This document shows, piece by piece, positions 43,277-53,655 of a stretch of DNA of 64,000 bases. This stretch comes from Porphyra umbilicalis (taxonomy: Eukaryota > Rhodophyta > Bangiophyceae > Bangiales > Bangiaceae): positions 1 to 64,000 of the forward strand of contig KV918987.1 of NCBI GenBank assembly GCA_002049455.2, given 5' to 3'. The position numbers and the translations under genes were made by a program. Within the stretch, counting starts at the first letter, position 1. Each line of letters begins with the position of its first letter. The notes below the pieces were generated by a model. The model had not been told where the DNA came from, made no database searches, and saw only the letters and a list, made by a program, of their open reading frames with translations.

Positions 43277-46260
43277 GCCCCCCGCCCCCTCACGCCCGCC
43301 CGCCGTCAACCGTGTCCCCCCGGCGCGTCGGTGGTGGCCGACCGAGCAGACGGCGAGCGGGGCACACAGCGGTGGCGCCCCGCGCCCCGAGAAGCGGTGG
43401 CCCCCGCCGACGCCCGCTGTCCTTGTGCGCGCGCGGCCGGTCGGCCGCCCCTGGGGCGCGTGCCGCCACCGCCGCGGCCGTCAGGCCGGCGGCCGCCCTC
43501 CCCGGCGGCGACGTGCGGCCCACCCCACGGGGTTGTTCCCGCCCGTGCCGGCTGGCCGCGCCGGCCCGCCGCGCCGGAGCGCCGCCAAACCCTACCTGCT
43601 GTGACCGTGCCGCCTCGCGGTCGGCGGCGACGCGGCGCGCGGGCGCGCCGCCGCGCCGCGGCACGGGCGCGCGGTTTGGCGGGGGGGGGGTGCGCCCGCT
43701 GCGGCGCCCGCGGCGGTCCAACGCTGGCCCGTGGCGCCGCCCGCCCCGACGCGTGTGCGCCGGGGGGGACGGCCCGCCGGCGGGGGCAGCGCCCGCGGCG
43801 CGACCGCCACGTGGACGGCGGTGGGCTACAGGGGGCAGCCGCCGGCGGTCGGGGCGTGCCCGCCCCACCCGCCGCGCGTGCGGTGGCACCCTGCGGCGCG
43901 GTGCGTGCGCCCCCACGGCGGGCGGGCAGACGGGGGGGATGTCCCCGTACGCGCCTGCTGGCCGCCGCTGGCGTGGGGGGCACCTCGGTCGTCGCTGGGT
44001 TGCAGCCCGGGTTTCCGCTGAGGGTGGGGGACACCCGAAAGGTCTGGGGAGAGGGCGGTGTGGGGTCTGTGGCTCGGCCGGGAGCGGCCGTGGGGCGGGG
44101 CGCTCGCGTCGGGGGCGTCGCGCCTGGCGCCGCCCGTGGGCGGCGCACCGCGCGTCGCCGCGTCGGAGCGGCCCGCGTCTCGCGCGGCGCCGCTGTAGCG
44201 CGTGGCGCACCTGCCGTGCCATCTATCCTCCGCCTGGTGCGTCCGTGGCGTGCCGACGCGGCGTCGCGGGCGCCGGTGCGGACCGCACGGGCCGTCGCGC
44301 CGGGGCGGGCCGGCGGTGGCAGCGCCATGCCCAACCTTTTGGAGTTCTGCACGTCGACAGACACGTGGCACGCGGAGGAAGCCTCGAAATCTCAGAAGAG
44401 AGACCCCATTCATCAAAACAAAACCAAAAGGGCGCAGGCATGGGTGGCGAGCCACGAGTCTGGCGCCGCAGTCGCCTCGCTGGTGACAGACGACGGCTGC
44501 TCGGTCCTCAGACCTGTGGATTTTCAGCGTCGAGGGCCGACGCACCGGTGATCTCCGTGACGTGCGACATCGTCCCGTCATGACTTCTTCCAATCGAGAC
44601 CCCATCGAGGCCTCATTTGCGATGAGGTTAGCATCGCTCAGGATATGATATCCTGCAGAGTTGCTCGATGGACATTGTTGGGCTTTGCGATGGGCTGAAC
44701 TGGGTGGCCACAAGCGCCCAGACCGTCGACCTATAGGATGCGTGGAAGAGCAGTTACTTTCGCTGAGTTGATTTGAGAAACTCCTACGAACTAAAATAAA
44801 TACAATGGGACGACCACCGTCGTCCCGCCACCTCCTTCGACATCTTGCCGGTCTGTGACTCCTGGCCGAGCTCGAGCTTGGGCGAACTGAAGTGGAGTCA
44901 GTGTGTGGTGCGTGCGCGCGGGCGACGTACGTCGACATGAAGAGTGTTCGAGACAATGACTGTGCTTTCAATGGTTTTTTCGCTTTCTCATCGACGTGCG
45001 ACTGTCTCTATGTACACTTCTGCGGTTGATGTCATCGGCCCGACGAGCTGTTGCAGACGCCAAGTCAGATGCCGCCGGGGATGCTTCTTGCGAAGAAGAC
45101 GTGGTCACGACGACGGTGAGACGGAGAACTTGTAACGCGATGTTCATCATCATTCGTGCACGAATGCTTGGATTTTCTATTGACAGAACGTTGGTCGACA
45201 CGTTAAGACACTTCGGAATCAACTGCCCAATCAGGATGGCTGCATCTAGTTTAATGACAGAACAGTCAGACCCTCGAAAGTTGACAGGACCTCATCGCGT
45301 CGATGACTTCGATGGGATGACCGATGGACAGGAAAAAGCCCATCGACGGTCTTTTTTCGCCCATCGAACGTCCATCGAGAGCTCGATGGGTCCGCTATGG
45401 GAGAATGACCAGAGCGGATGATCCGCGGTTACAGCAAGCCCGGCAGATCCAGCACTGTGCGTCGAAAGTGGTGGGGTCGCCCGCGTCAGCCCTTGGCTGC
45501 TTGAGTCTAAACTCTGGGCCACCGCGAGAAACGTCGGCCCGTTGGCAGAGAAGGCACAGCACCGTAGCGGCTGACAGGAGACAGGGCATCCGAGGCCACG
45601 GATCTCAGCCGAGCACCCCGTTTTGCCTGGCAGTGCCCGCCGGACGACGCTGCCCTGTCATCCCAACCGTCTGGGCGGCGAAACCCGGCCGGCGACCGGC
45701 GACACACGCTGCGGAGAGTGAGGAGGTAATCACAATAGAGCAGTCTATCCGGTCTCTCGTCCTCCCCGCTGACAAGTGGCAGGACACACAGGTGACGGGA
45801 CAGGCTCCCCGCATGGACCGCCCCGCCTGTTTCTCGTCTATGCAACAGCCGTCATCTGTGTTTCCCCTTTTCGCGTGAAGCGGAGTTACAGCCGGGGCAT
45901 CACCTGAATGATTGACACAGCCGCGTGTTTTGTTTTTTCTGTGGCGGGGCACCGGCGCCATCGCCCTCCACCCGCTCGTTGGCGCGACGTGATCGGCGCG
46001 AGGACACATGTCATTGACATTGGTTTGGTGTCGTGATTCTCCTTTTTCCCCGTCCGCCCGACAGTGGGACCGCTGGCGCCGAGTCGGAGCCGCTCACCAT
46101 GTGGCCGCACCAGGCACACTGGCGCCCGGCTGAGTGCAGCAACGCGGTCTGGCCAGGTGCGCGCACTCGCGCGCGTCGTCAGATTGGGTACGAGGACCGG
46201 ACCCTGGACAGGCGAGGCGGCGGCGGTGGCCACTCTGCCCTTGTCGCCAGGGACCAGTGC
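43277..46260. other. gene-poor stretch with a GC island
   Basis: 43277-44335 is a GC-rich island directly after unit 2, with long frames of biased composition on both strands and no recognised product. 44340-46030 is balanced; a cluster of ATCGA/TCGAT words lies at 45300-45387. No gene seen. Confidence 0.45.
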
Positions 46261-46274
46261 CTGCCCATTTCGAC

Positions 46275-46280
46275 TATAAG
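46275..46280 (+). promoter_or_regulatory. TATA-like box upstream of catalase
   Basis: CGACTATAAGAGGGG lies about 190 bp before the chosen ATG. It is the same TATAAGAGG form as at 37271. Confidence 0.45.
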
Positions 46281-46467
46281 AGGGGACGGCCATTTCGCAA
46301 CAACATGGCACTCTTGGTGCATCACCAGCAGCGCACCCGCAGCCACAAAAGCCACCTTCGGTCGGATTCTACCCCCGTCGAGGCACTCCAGTTGCCTCCC
46401 GCGACTGACTACCGCGACGTCCGCGTGCCCTCCCCCTTTCCTAGCCAAGATCCGTGCCGCCACGATC

Positions 46468-48147
46468 ATGGCCTTTGCTGTCGCCTCCACTGTCGCAGCG
46501 GCCGCCATCCTCGCCACCGCCCCTGCTGTTGCCGCCGGCCAAGGCGTTCACACGTCGGACTTTGGCACGCCGGTCGGCGACAATACCAACTCCCTGTCGG
46601 TCGGCCCCTCGGGCCCGCTGCTTGTGGAAGACGGTCGCACGTTTGAGAAGCTCGCCCGCTTCAACCGGGAGCGCATTCCCGAGCGCGTCGTCCACGCGCG
46701 CGGCGTCGGCGCGATTGGCGAGTTCGAAGCGCTCTCGGACGAGTCGGCGCTGACGGCGGCGGGCTTCCTCGGCGGCGCCGGCCGCAAAACGGACGTCTTC
46801 ACCCGCTTCTCCAACGTGGTGCCCCCGCGGGGCTCACCCGAGGCGCTGCGGGACGTGCGGGGCTTCTCCGTCAAGTTCCGCATCCCCACGCGCTATGGCG
46901 GCGGCATTTGGGATTTGGTCGGCAACTCGCTCGACGTCTTCTTCATCCGTGACCAAATCACCTTTCCCGATCTTGTGCATGCTGTCAACTTTGACCCGGT
47001 GCTCAACGTGCCCAACCCCAACCGGGCTTTTGACTTTTTCGGCGCCCTCCGGGGCGCGGCGACGAACATGCTGACGACGCTCTACTCGGACCTCGGCCTG
47101 CCGGCCAACCACCGCACGATGAATGGGCACTCGGTACACGCCTACGAGTTTGTCAATGTGCGCGGCAAGCGGTCGCTCGTCAAGTTCCAGTGGCTGTCCG
47201 CGCAGGGCATTGTCAACATGTCCAACGAGCAGGCCGCGGCGGTGCGCGCCGAGGACTTCTCGCACGCCACCCGCGACTTGTACGACGCGATCAACGCGGG
47301 GCGGTTTCCCAAGTGGGACCTCCAGATCCAGGTGCTGCCCCGGGAGCTCCTCAAGCCGGGGCGCCTGCCCTTCAACCCGCTCGACGCGACCAAGTTCTGG
47401 CCGGTGGACATTGCGCCCTTCCGCACCATTGGGAGGATGACGCTCAACAAGGTGCCCGGCAACTTTTACCAGCAGACGGAGCAGGTTGCCTTCTCGCCGG
47501 CCAACTTCCTGCCGGGCTCGCTGGAACCGTCCGACGATGCTCTTTTGCAGGGCCGCCTTGTCAGCTATGCCGACACCCAGCGCTACCGCCTCGGCAACGC
47601 CTACGCGACGCTGCCCGTCAACCGCCCCGTCTCGCCCGTTCGCAACTATGCGCAGGACGGGCCGCTCGACACGGGGACGACGACGGGCGACTTTAACTAT
47701 GGCCTCTCCCTCGTCAATGAGGTCTTTGAGACGCCCGACTCGGCCCGCTTTGCCCGCCGCCGCGTCTGTGGGGTGGTCGCACAGGCGCCCATCGAGGTGA
47801 CGGCCAATTTCCTCCAGGCGGGCCAGCGCTACGAGTCGTTTAGCGACAGCGACAAGGACAACCTCATCTCCAACCTCGCGGCCGACCTGGGCGCAGTCAC
47901 GTCGGAACTCGTGCGCAACACGATGTGCTCCCACTTTTACTTGGCCAACGTTGAGTATGGGCGCCGCGTCGCGGCGGCGGTCAACTGCAACTTGCGCGAG
48001 GTCGTCCGCATCGCGGCGTCGCTCGACACGGGGCTGCCCGACGGCTTTGACGCGGCGGGCGTGCCATCGGGCGGCGCGGCGGGCGCCAAGGTCGGGACGA
48101 AAATCGAGAAGGACGGGGGCAAGAAGGCGAGCGCCTACGAGGCCTAG
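46468..48147 (+). CDS. CAT: heme catalase, with probable signal peptide
   Basis: The enzyme splits hydrogen peroxide to water and oxygen. The 559-residue frame is uninterrupted. ATG 46468 is preferred because it begins a hydrophobic leader (residues 1-23, ending ATAPAVAA); the frame extends upstream without homology. Key residues are visible: the distal His in RIPERVVHARG (H76), the Asn in VGNSLDVFFIRD (N153), and the proximal heme-ligand Tyr in RLVSYADTQRYRLG (Y367). Length fits small-subunit catalases plus a leader. No SKL-type peroxisomal signal is present (it ends ASAYEA), so a secreted or organelle-targeted enzyme is inferred. The last 50 residues are Gly/Ala/Lys-rich. A copy of its 3' end lies at 52474-52664, which shows that a MITE fragment now sits about 80 bp after the stop codon. 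Confidence 0.97.
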   Translation: MAFAVASTVAAAAILATAPAVAAGQGVHTSDFGTPVGDNTNSLSVGPSGPLLVEDGRTFEKLARFNRERIPERVVHARGVGAIGEFEALSDESALTAAGFLGGAGRKTDVFTRFSNVVPPRGSPEALRDVRGFSVKFRIPTRYGGGIWDLVGNSLDVFFIRDQITFPDLVHAVNFDPVLNVPNPNRAFDFFGALRGAATNMLTTLYSDLGLPANHRTMNGHSVHAYEFVNVRGKRSLVKFQWLSAQGIVNMSNEQAAAVRAEDFSHATRDLYDAINAGRFPKWDLQIQVLPRELLKPGRLPFNPLDATKFWPVDIAPFRTIGRMTLNKVPGNFYQQTEQVAFSPANFLPGSLEPSDDALLQGRLVSYADTQRYRLGNAYATLPVNRPVSPVRNYAQDGPLDTGTTTGDFNYGLSLVNEVFETPDSARFARRRVCGVVAQAPIEVTANFLQAGQRYESFSDSDKDNLISNLAADLGAVTSELVRNTMCSHFYLANVEYGRRVAAAVNCNLREVVRIAASLDTGLPDGFDAAGVPSGGAAGAKVGTKIEKDGGKKASAYEA

Positions 48148-48227
48148 ACGTTGCTCCTGAGCTATGGGGGCCACCGCCTTCATCAGGCCTTTGTGTTTGC
48201 GCTTTTGGCGAACTGTCTGACTTGCTG

Positions 48228-48262
48228 AGTTGGAGTGCGGGAATTTTGGGAGAGCGGCTGTA
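48228..48262. mobile_element. palindromic MITE, family 1, half copy
   Basis: Only one end (TTGGAGTGCGGGAATTTTGG to CGGCTGTA) remains, 80 bp after the catalase stop. Directly after it, 48263-48298 resembles the 3' flank of the acidic-protein genes (3821-3856 and about 38131). Confidence 0.6.
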
Positions 48263-48299
48263 GAGACCTGTTCTTTCCTCGGGGCGTTCGGTGTGATCG

Positions 48300-50111
48300 T
48301 CTCCGCAGACAATCAGGGTCATTGGCGGTCATTGGGGCTCATCATGGGCCATCGGCCGATTCCAAAAATCCGTTAAAATGACGTCGTCGATGCGGCAAAC
48401 CGATGAAGTCGAACCATTGGCGAAGAGCTCCTACGATGACCGACCATCTTCGAATTGCGTGTATATAAATCTGGAAGCATGACCCACAACGAGAAGAATA
48501 TAATAATGTTATTTTCAGCAGCGCAACACGATATCCATGATCGGGCATGCGCCACACCACGCCCGCGTCCCGTCGACGCGGCGCGGCACCCCCGCGCCCG
48601 CCACGGCGCCGCCGCGCCCCACACCGCACCACGGCGCTGCGGGGCCCCCGCGCCCGCCGCGGCACCCTGGCGCCCCCGTGCCCCCCCACCACCCGGCGCC
48701 CCCGTGCCCCCCCACCACCCGGCGCCACCGCGCCCCCGCGCCGCCGCTCCCCGGTGCGGCGGCGGCCCCGCGGCCCCGCGCCCGCTTCCCCGCGTCGCCG
48801 CGCCTCCGCGCCGGCGCGCCCGGGCGCCCGGGCACCCACAAGAGCCCTGCCTCGGCGGCGCCCCCGCGCCCCGCCGCGGCGGCGCCCGCGCACCCCGCCG
48901 CTCCTCGGCCCCGGCGCCGCCGCGCCGCCGTGCCGCCGCCACTGCACCCCCGCCCCGTCGCGCCCTGGTGCCCTGGCGCCCTGGCGCCCCCCTCACGGCT
49001 GCATTCCCGCGCGGCAGCGCCACTGCGCCCGGGAGGGGCTGCGCCGCTGCTGCTGCGCCCATGCGCCACGGTACACAGCGCTGCCGTGCGGCGACGACAT
49101 GGCGCCCCCACACGCACTACCACCCTGGCGCTCGGGTGCCCTGGTGCCGCGCCCCTTCGCCGCGTTTCCGCAGCGCCCCCACGCCCCATTGGCTTCGTAT
49201 CAAGCCGCCGCCTTCCTCAGCGACGCCAACTGCTTCCGTGCCGCTTGTTCTTCACGCTCATTTTTCTCTGTTTGCCCTTCCCCTCGTTCGGCCTCGGCTC
49301 CATCCTGTGCCCCACTTCCTAACGCGGCTAGTTTTGCACTCGCGACTGCTGATGTGGCTGTCGCTTGTGCTCCGGGTCGTCCACGTTGGCCCCGGCTTTT
49401 CTAACCGGATGGCGCGCCGCGGCACCGCGATGTGAAGGCGGCGCGGCCATCGTACATTCCGCCTCCGGATGACCTACGTGAGGTGCGATACCATGGTGAT
49501 GAGTTTTACCTTTGGAAGTAGAGACGGATGCCAGTGTCTTCTCTGTTGGTGTTCCTTCTTAAAACGTATTCCCTCTTCCTCAGCTGGCGCCGCCCTTCCC
49601 GTTTCCTTCATACCCGGCCACCACCCTCGGATGCGCCGACGGCGGGTGTCTGCCGCCGCCCCCGCTGCTGCGACGGTCGTTCCACTGTCTGCCTCATAAT
49701 TTGACGACGCTGGCGGCAGACGACCGGCACTGGCGTCGTCGGCAGCGCTCACCACTCCCTCCCGCTGACACTCCCTCTTTCTGTGGTCGGCAGCGGCGAT
49801 TGGGGCGGTGGCAATTGTGGCGGCCGTGGTGCCACTCACTCTCCCAAGCAGACGTCTCCCGTCCCCACAGTCGATGACGAAGGACGCGGCGGTGGCGGTG
49901 GCGGTGGCGGCGGTGGTGGGGGCGACCGTGTGGAGGCAGCGGTGGTGTGGGCGGCGGTAGTGAGAGCGGTGGTCGCGGGGGCGGCGATGGCCGTGCCAGG
50001 GAAGCGCGTCGCCCTCCGTTGCGTCCAGCCTGGGTGGTCACGCCGCTGGCTGCCGGCAGTGCGATCGCGACAAGGCCCAAGAGCGACTGTCAGGCCTCGA
50101 GATATCTCGAC
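48300..50111. other. gene-poor stretch with a GC island
   Basis: 48540-49170 is a C-rich island with Pro/Ala/Arg frames in all phases. 49420-49780 is balanced. 49880-49990 has G-rich GGCGGT repeats. Nothing recognisable. Confidence 0.45.
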
Positions 50112-50163
50112 GATCAGAGCACACCTGATCCAAATCTAGATTTGGATCAGGTGTGCTCTGATC
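50112..50163. repeat. perfect 52-bp palindrome
   Basis: The arms are 26 bases with no loop, centred between 50137 and 50138 on AAATCTAGATTT. The arm begins GATCAGAGCACACCTGATCC. A perfect spacer-free palindrome of this length is unusual in cloned or assembled DNA. It lies 40 bp before MITE copy C. Confidence 0.85.
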
Positions 50164-50203
50164 ATCCATAACGTGGCACTATCGACGAGATCCCCAGAGT
50201 TTC

Positions 50204-50305
50204 CAGCCGTTCTCACAAAAATCCCGCACTCCAACAGTTGCGAAAGAGTTCCAAATCGGCCTCTACGACCCCGCCGAGGCCGATTTGGAACTCTTTTGCA
50301 ACAGT
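50204..50305. mobile_element. palindromic MITE, family 1, copy C (right end missing)
   Basis: It starts CAGCCGTTCTCACAAAAATC and runs through the centre CTACGACCCCGCCGAGG to CTCTTTTGCAACAG, then stops. The last ~30 bp of the element are absent. It lies 100 bp beyond the 3' end of the second kinase-like gene. Confidence 0.7.
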
Positions 50306-50407
50306 ACATGGAACAACGGTGAGATGACACTCGATGGCGGTGACGCTCCGGGCCGCTATCCGGCGTACTCGACGCGGACCAGACGCCGACCGCTGCTCGG
50401 CGCGGCG

Positions 50408-51286
50408 TCAAGCGCTCGGGTCGGTGGGCTCGACAGCCCGGAAGGTCCGACGCAGCTCCGTCTCCAGCGCCTGCACGCACCGCTCGTCATTCTCCTTGCA
50501 GCTCGTGGTGGCCGCCGGGTTGATCCGCTTCGTCGCCCCCCCCTTCGTCAGCGGCACTCCCGGCGGCAGGCATGCGTCAAAGTCAATGAGCACCGCCTCT
50601 TCATCGGCGGTCAGCCCAACGTTTTGAGGGCAGACGTCATTGTGGCAGAGCCCATGCTCGTGGAGGTAGTTGAGCGCCGCCCGCACGCCTCTGACGACCT
50701 TGTCAATGTTCAGAGGGCGCAGCGGCGACTCTCTGCAGCGGTCCCACAGCATGTTCGGGAGTCGGTCAAGAATGAGCGCCAAAATGCGACCTTTCCAGGT
50801 CCAGGCGCCGTGGTACTTGACAATGTGGTCGGCTCGCGGGTCGGGGCCGTTCTCCATCCGGTACTTGCGCAGCTGCTCCAGCACGCGCACCTCGGACGCA
50901 ATGTGTGCCTTGGCCTGCTTGCGCAACACCGGATCTGCATAGTGGATGAGGGAGCCAAATTTGGCATACGGGGGCGGCGCGTCGCTCTCGCTCGCGGATG
51001 AAGTCCACTCCATGTAGACGGCGGGGCGGAACTCGGGAAACGCCTGCACCGGGTCAACCGGCAGCGGGGCGCCACCCTTTTCCCCCGGCGCTGGGCGCTC
51101 CCCGTCGGGTAGCGGCTGCTCCGCGGCGGCCAGCAATGCGGGAAGGTCGAGGGTGGGCACACCCTCGCCCGGGCAGCCAAGGACAAAAAAGTCCAAGTCT
51201 TTGCGGAATACCACTGTCGTGTAGAGCTCCGTCGTGCCGTCGGCGGCCACCTGTTGCGCAAACCCAAAGAGAAACGGCTCAGCCAT
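50408..51286 (-). CDS. protein-kinase-like protein, paralogue 2
   Basis: The protein has 292 residues from ATG 51286 (MAEPFLFGF). It aligns end to end with the gene at 4392-5237. It has the shared AADGTTELYTTVV/DFFVL block, a helix-C-like ASEVRVLEQLRKY, a YHGAW..KGRI segment and a hinge-like LILDRLPNML. The catalytic loop YLHEHGLCHNDVCPQNVGL carries HND and the Asn, and VLIDFDAC keeps the metal-binding Asp that the other copy has lost. The C-lobe is short, with no APE motif. A phosphotransferase role is plausible, but the substrate is unknown. About 600 bp of its 5' flank is homologous to that of paralogue 1, but no acidic-protein gene lies at its 3' side; a MITE fragment and a perfect palindrome do. 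Confidence 0.75.
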   Translation of the reverse strand: MAEPFLFGFAQQVAADGTTELYTTVVFRKDLDFFVLGCPGEGVPTLDLPALLAAAEQPLPDGERPAPGEKGGAPLPVDPVQAFPEFRPAVYMEWTSSASESDAPPPYAKFGSLIHYADPVLRKQAKAHIASEVRVLEQLRKYRMENGPDPRADHIVKYHGAWTWKGRILALILDRLPNMLWDRCRESPLRPLNIDKVVRGVRAALNYLHEHGLCHNDVCPQNVGLTADEEAVLIDFDACLPPGVPLTKGGATKRINPAATTSCKENDERCVQALETELRRTFRAVEPTDPSA

Positions 51287-52235
51287 GAGGCCTTGGTGGT
51301 GGCTGCGAGTTTATCGGCAGAGAAAAAGACAGCACCGCGCCCTGGCGGTCTGGGTGCGGACGGAGAGCAACCGTATTCAAGCGCAAGCAGGTATGGGAGC
51401 CCAAGAAGACAAAACGAGTTGCACAAAGCCAAGCTAGGCGACACCCAGGCCAAAGCGGCGGCAGTAGTAAGTCAGACACATCATCGAGTGCGGCAGGCGA
51501 GCGCTCAAGACTGTGGAAGGCGTGTCTCAGAGAGCTACCAGAACTTGCCGAGACGCAGGGGCGAAAGAGGCACGCGACTGGCCCTCAACTGATCGCGAAC
51601 GCACAGTCGTCTTCGCGACGAAGAAAGAGACGAAAGAGGCGGAGACAGAACGTACCGCCAAACCTAGGAACAAGGGCCGGTACAGAGCGCCGTCGTGCCA
51701 ACCGCGCGCCGGGAGCCGCACGCGGCAGAGACCAGGCAGCGGGGGTAATCTGCGCAGCTTGTGTCGCCGCGATGCCGTGCGGGTTAGGCGCGCGCGCCAA
51801 CCCTCTGCGTGGCTCCAACCAGAGCAGTGGCAGGTGTCGCATCCTCCTTGAGCGTGCACAGCGAGGCGGATGGCAGACGCAGACGTGAGCTGCGTGCGGT
51901 AGGGCCTCTCTCGTTGTGTTGCTGAGCAGTTTCTGCAAACCGGTCAGCCGGTTGGTCGGGCGATGCCCGGGCAGCCGCGAGAGCCGACGCCGTGATTTGC
52001 AACTCCCGCGGGTCCAGTAGCCGACCCGAGTGTAGGGATGTCCGACCGGGGCACAGTATTACTGTGATTGGTTAAAACTGGTTTACATTGGGTGAAAGTC
52101 GGACATCGCTTGCGAAGTGGTTTCGGATGCAAAGTATTGGTCGATCTGACTCTTTGTATGGAACTGTTGCGGTCATGTGACCAGAATTTACCCTGTTCTC
52201 TGGTGTTGGTTTTGGCCAAAGAAAAAAAAACGAAA
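51287..52235. other. 5' flank of kinase-like paralogue 2
   Basis: The first ~650 bp are homologous to 5290-5900. A motif near 51930-51960 (CAAACCGGTCAGCCGGTTGG) also resembles 6510-6540 and 42960-42990. The rest, to 52235, is balanced sequence without a gene. Confidence 0.5.
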
Positions 52236-52482
52236 AAGAAAAAAAAGAGAGGGAACGAGCGCGCCCGTTTAGTCGCTCCCCCCCTTGTCCCCGCCCCCGT
52301 TGCTCGCTGCACTCGCCGCCGCCTTGGCCTGCACATAGTCCGCCCGTGGGGGTGGCCGCTCCGGGGAGGCGTAGAAAAACGAAGAAGCAAAAAAGAGAGA
52401 GAACGGGCGCGCCCGTTGTTTAGCCGCTCCCCTCCTCGTCCTGGCCCTCGTTGCTCGCTGCACCCGCCGTCGCCTTGACGCG
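52236..52482 (+). repeat. direct repeat, ~95 bp, two copies
   Basis: An A/G-rich start (AAAAAGAGAG), then GCGCGCCCGTT, TCGCTCCC and GTTGCTCGCTGCAC, occurs at about 52236-52331 and again at 52390-52482. The second copy runs directly into the catalase 3' fragment. Confidence 0.6.
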
Positions 52483-52664
52483 GCGGGCGTGCCAACGAGC
52501 GGCGCGGCGGGCGCCAAGGTCGGGACGAAATTCAAGTAGGACGGGGGCAAGAAGGCGGGCGCCTACGAGGCCTAGACGTTGCTCCTGAGCCATGGGGGCC
52601 ACCGCCTTCACCAGGCCTTTGTGTTTGCAGACTGGGCGCTTTGGGTGAACTGTCTGACTTGCTG
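52474..52664 (+). pseudogene. catalase 3'-end fragment
   Basis: It matches 48048-48226: the last ~33 codons of catalase, the stop codon region and ~80 bp of 3' flank, with about 10% differences. It encodes no complete product, and an in-frame TAG replaces a codon of the parent tail. In the fragment the flank continues GCTGGCGCTGCTCGCCTCGG, whereas the real gene is interrupted there by a MITE half. The fragment thus keeps the older arrangement. Because it includes non-transcribed-looking flank and no poly-A, DNA-level duplication is more likely than retrocopying. Confidence 0.75.
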
Positions 52665-53655
52665 GCGCTGCTCGCCTCGGACCGGGCGTCTCCTCGCCGA
52701 CGAGCCGCTGCGCCAGCGCCTCAACATTGACTGTGTTTCTCTCTTCTGTGCTCTCTGTTTTTTCTATTTCCGCGAGCTGCGGCGCAGCACGCGACGCGCG
52801 GGGTCCACGCGGGACTTTCATCTTTCATCTCGCGGTCGGGCGCTGTCGTGTGGGCACCACAAAAAACTCACTGTCCTTTATGAGCACACGTGCACTGGCT
52901 GCGACCGTCTCGCCGCCGCGCCTCTGCCGCACCGACGTGGTCACCGCCGTCGACCACCTCCGCGGGGCAGCCAGAGACGGCGAAAAGCCGCTACGACCGC
53001 GCGCGACGCCACCCCCGGTCCCCCCCGGGGGCCCGACGCCCCACGCGACGCTCCGCGTCCACGCGGCGGTGCCCCCGCGGGTGCTGCGTCCGCATCACAT
53101 AGGCGGTGAGCGCGTCACAAGTACCACCGTGGACGACAAGGGACGGGGTTGGGATGCACGGCGGGACCGGACCGTTTGCACGGCGGCCACCCACTACCGT
53201 GGGCGAGCCACCAACCAAAAAGACGGAGGCCGCTTGCCTTGTATGACAAGCGGGCTGCTTTGAGTATGACGCAAGCACTGGAGGAAAAGGAGGGTTGGCG
53301 ACCGGGAAGAAGCGGCGGTGGCCGCTCGACCGCAGCGCCTGTGCCGGCGCTTCCCCAACCGCCGGGCCGTTGCCCGTCGGGAGGGGGGTCCCCGCCGGCC
53401 ACGTGGGCGCGTCATCCACCCTGCATTTGACGCCGATTCGTGCGCCCGTGCCGATGGATTGATTTGGGCACACCCACTGCTGACGCTTTCATCGTGGCTC
53501 CACGGTGACGTCGGCCGCGTGCGGCGCGGCGCGTCCACCGGCGTGCCCTCCCGCACCCCGCGCACCCCCGTCTTGCTCCCACGTGCCTTCCACCTTCCCC
53601 CCCCTCCCCCCCCACTCTTCACAGCCGCCCCTCGTCTGCCCCCCGCAGCGTCACC
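52665..53655. other. upstream region of the ASCC2 homologue
   Basis: It is GC-rich without a recognised gene. The last 70 bp before the ATG are C-rich and end in CGTCACCATGG, a good start context. The promoter is presumably here; I see no clear TATA box. Confidence 0.45.

Noticed and set aside
43192-44583. 448- and 463-codon overlapping frames
   Set aside because: GC-driven openness, mutually overlapping, no recognisable sequence.
46033-46467. Upstream extension of the catalase frame
   Set aside because: No similarity to catalases. The TATA-like box and a hydrophobic leader at ATG 46468 fit the shorter start.
46834-48312. 492-codon minus-strand frame opposite catalase
   Set aside because: Mirror frame of a strongly supported gene in GC-rich DNA.
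48373-49435. Pro/Ala/Arg frames in the C-rich island
   Set aside because: Several phases and both strands are open together; low complexity.
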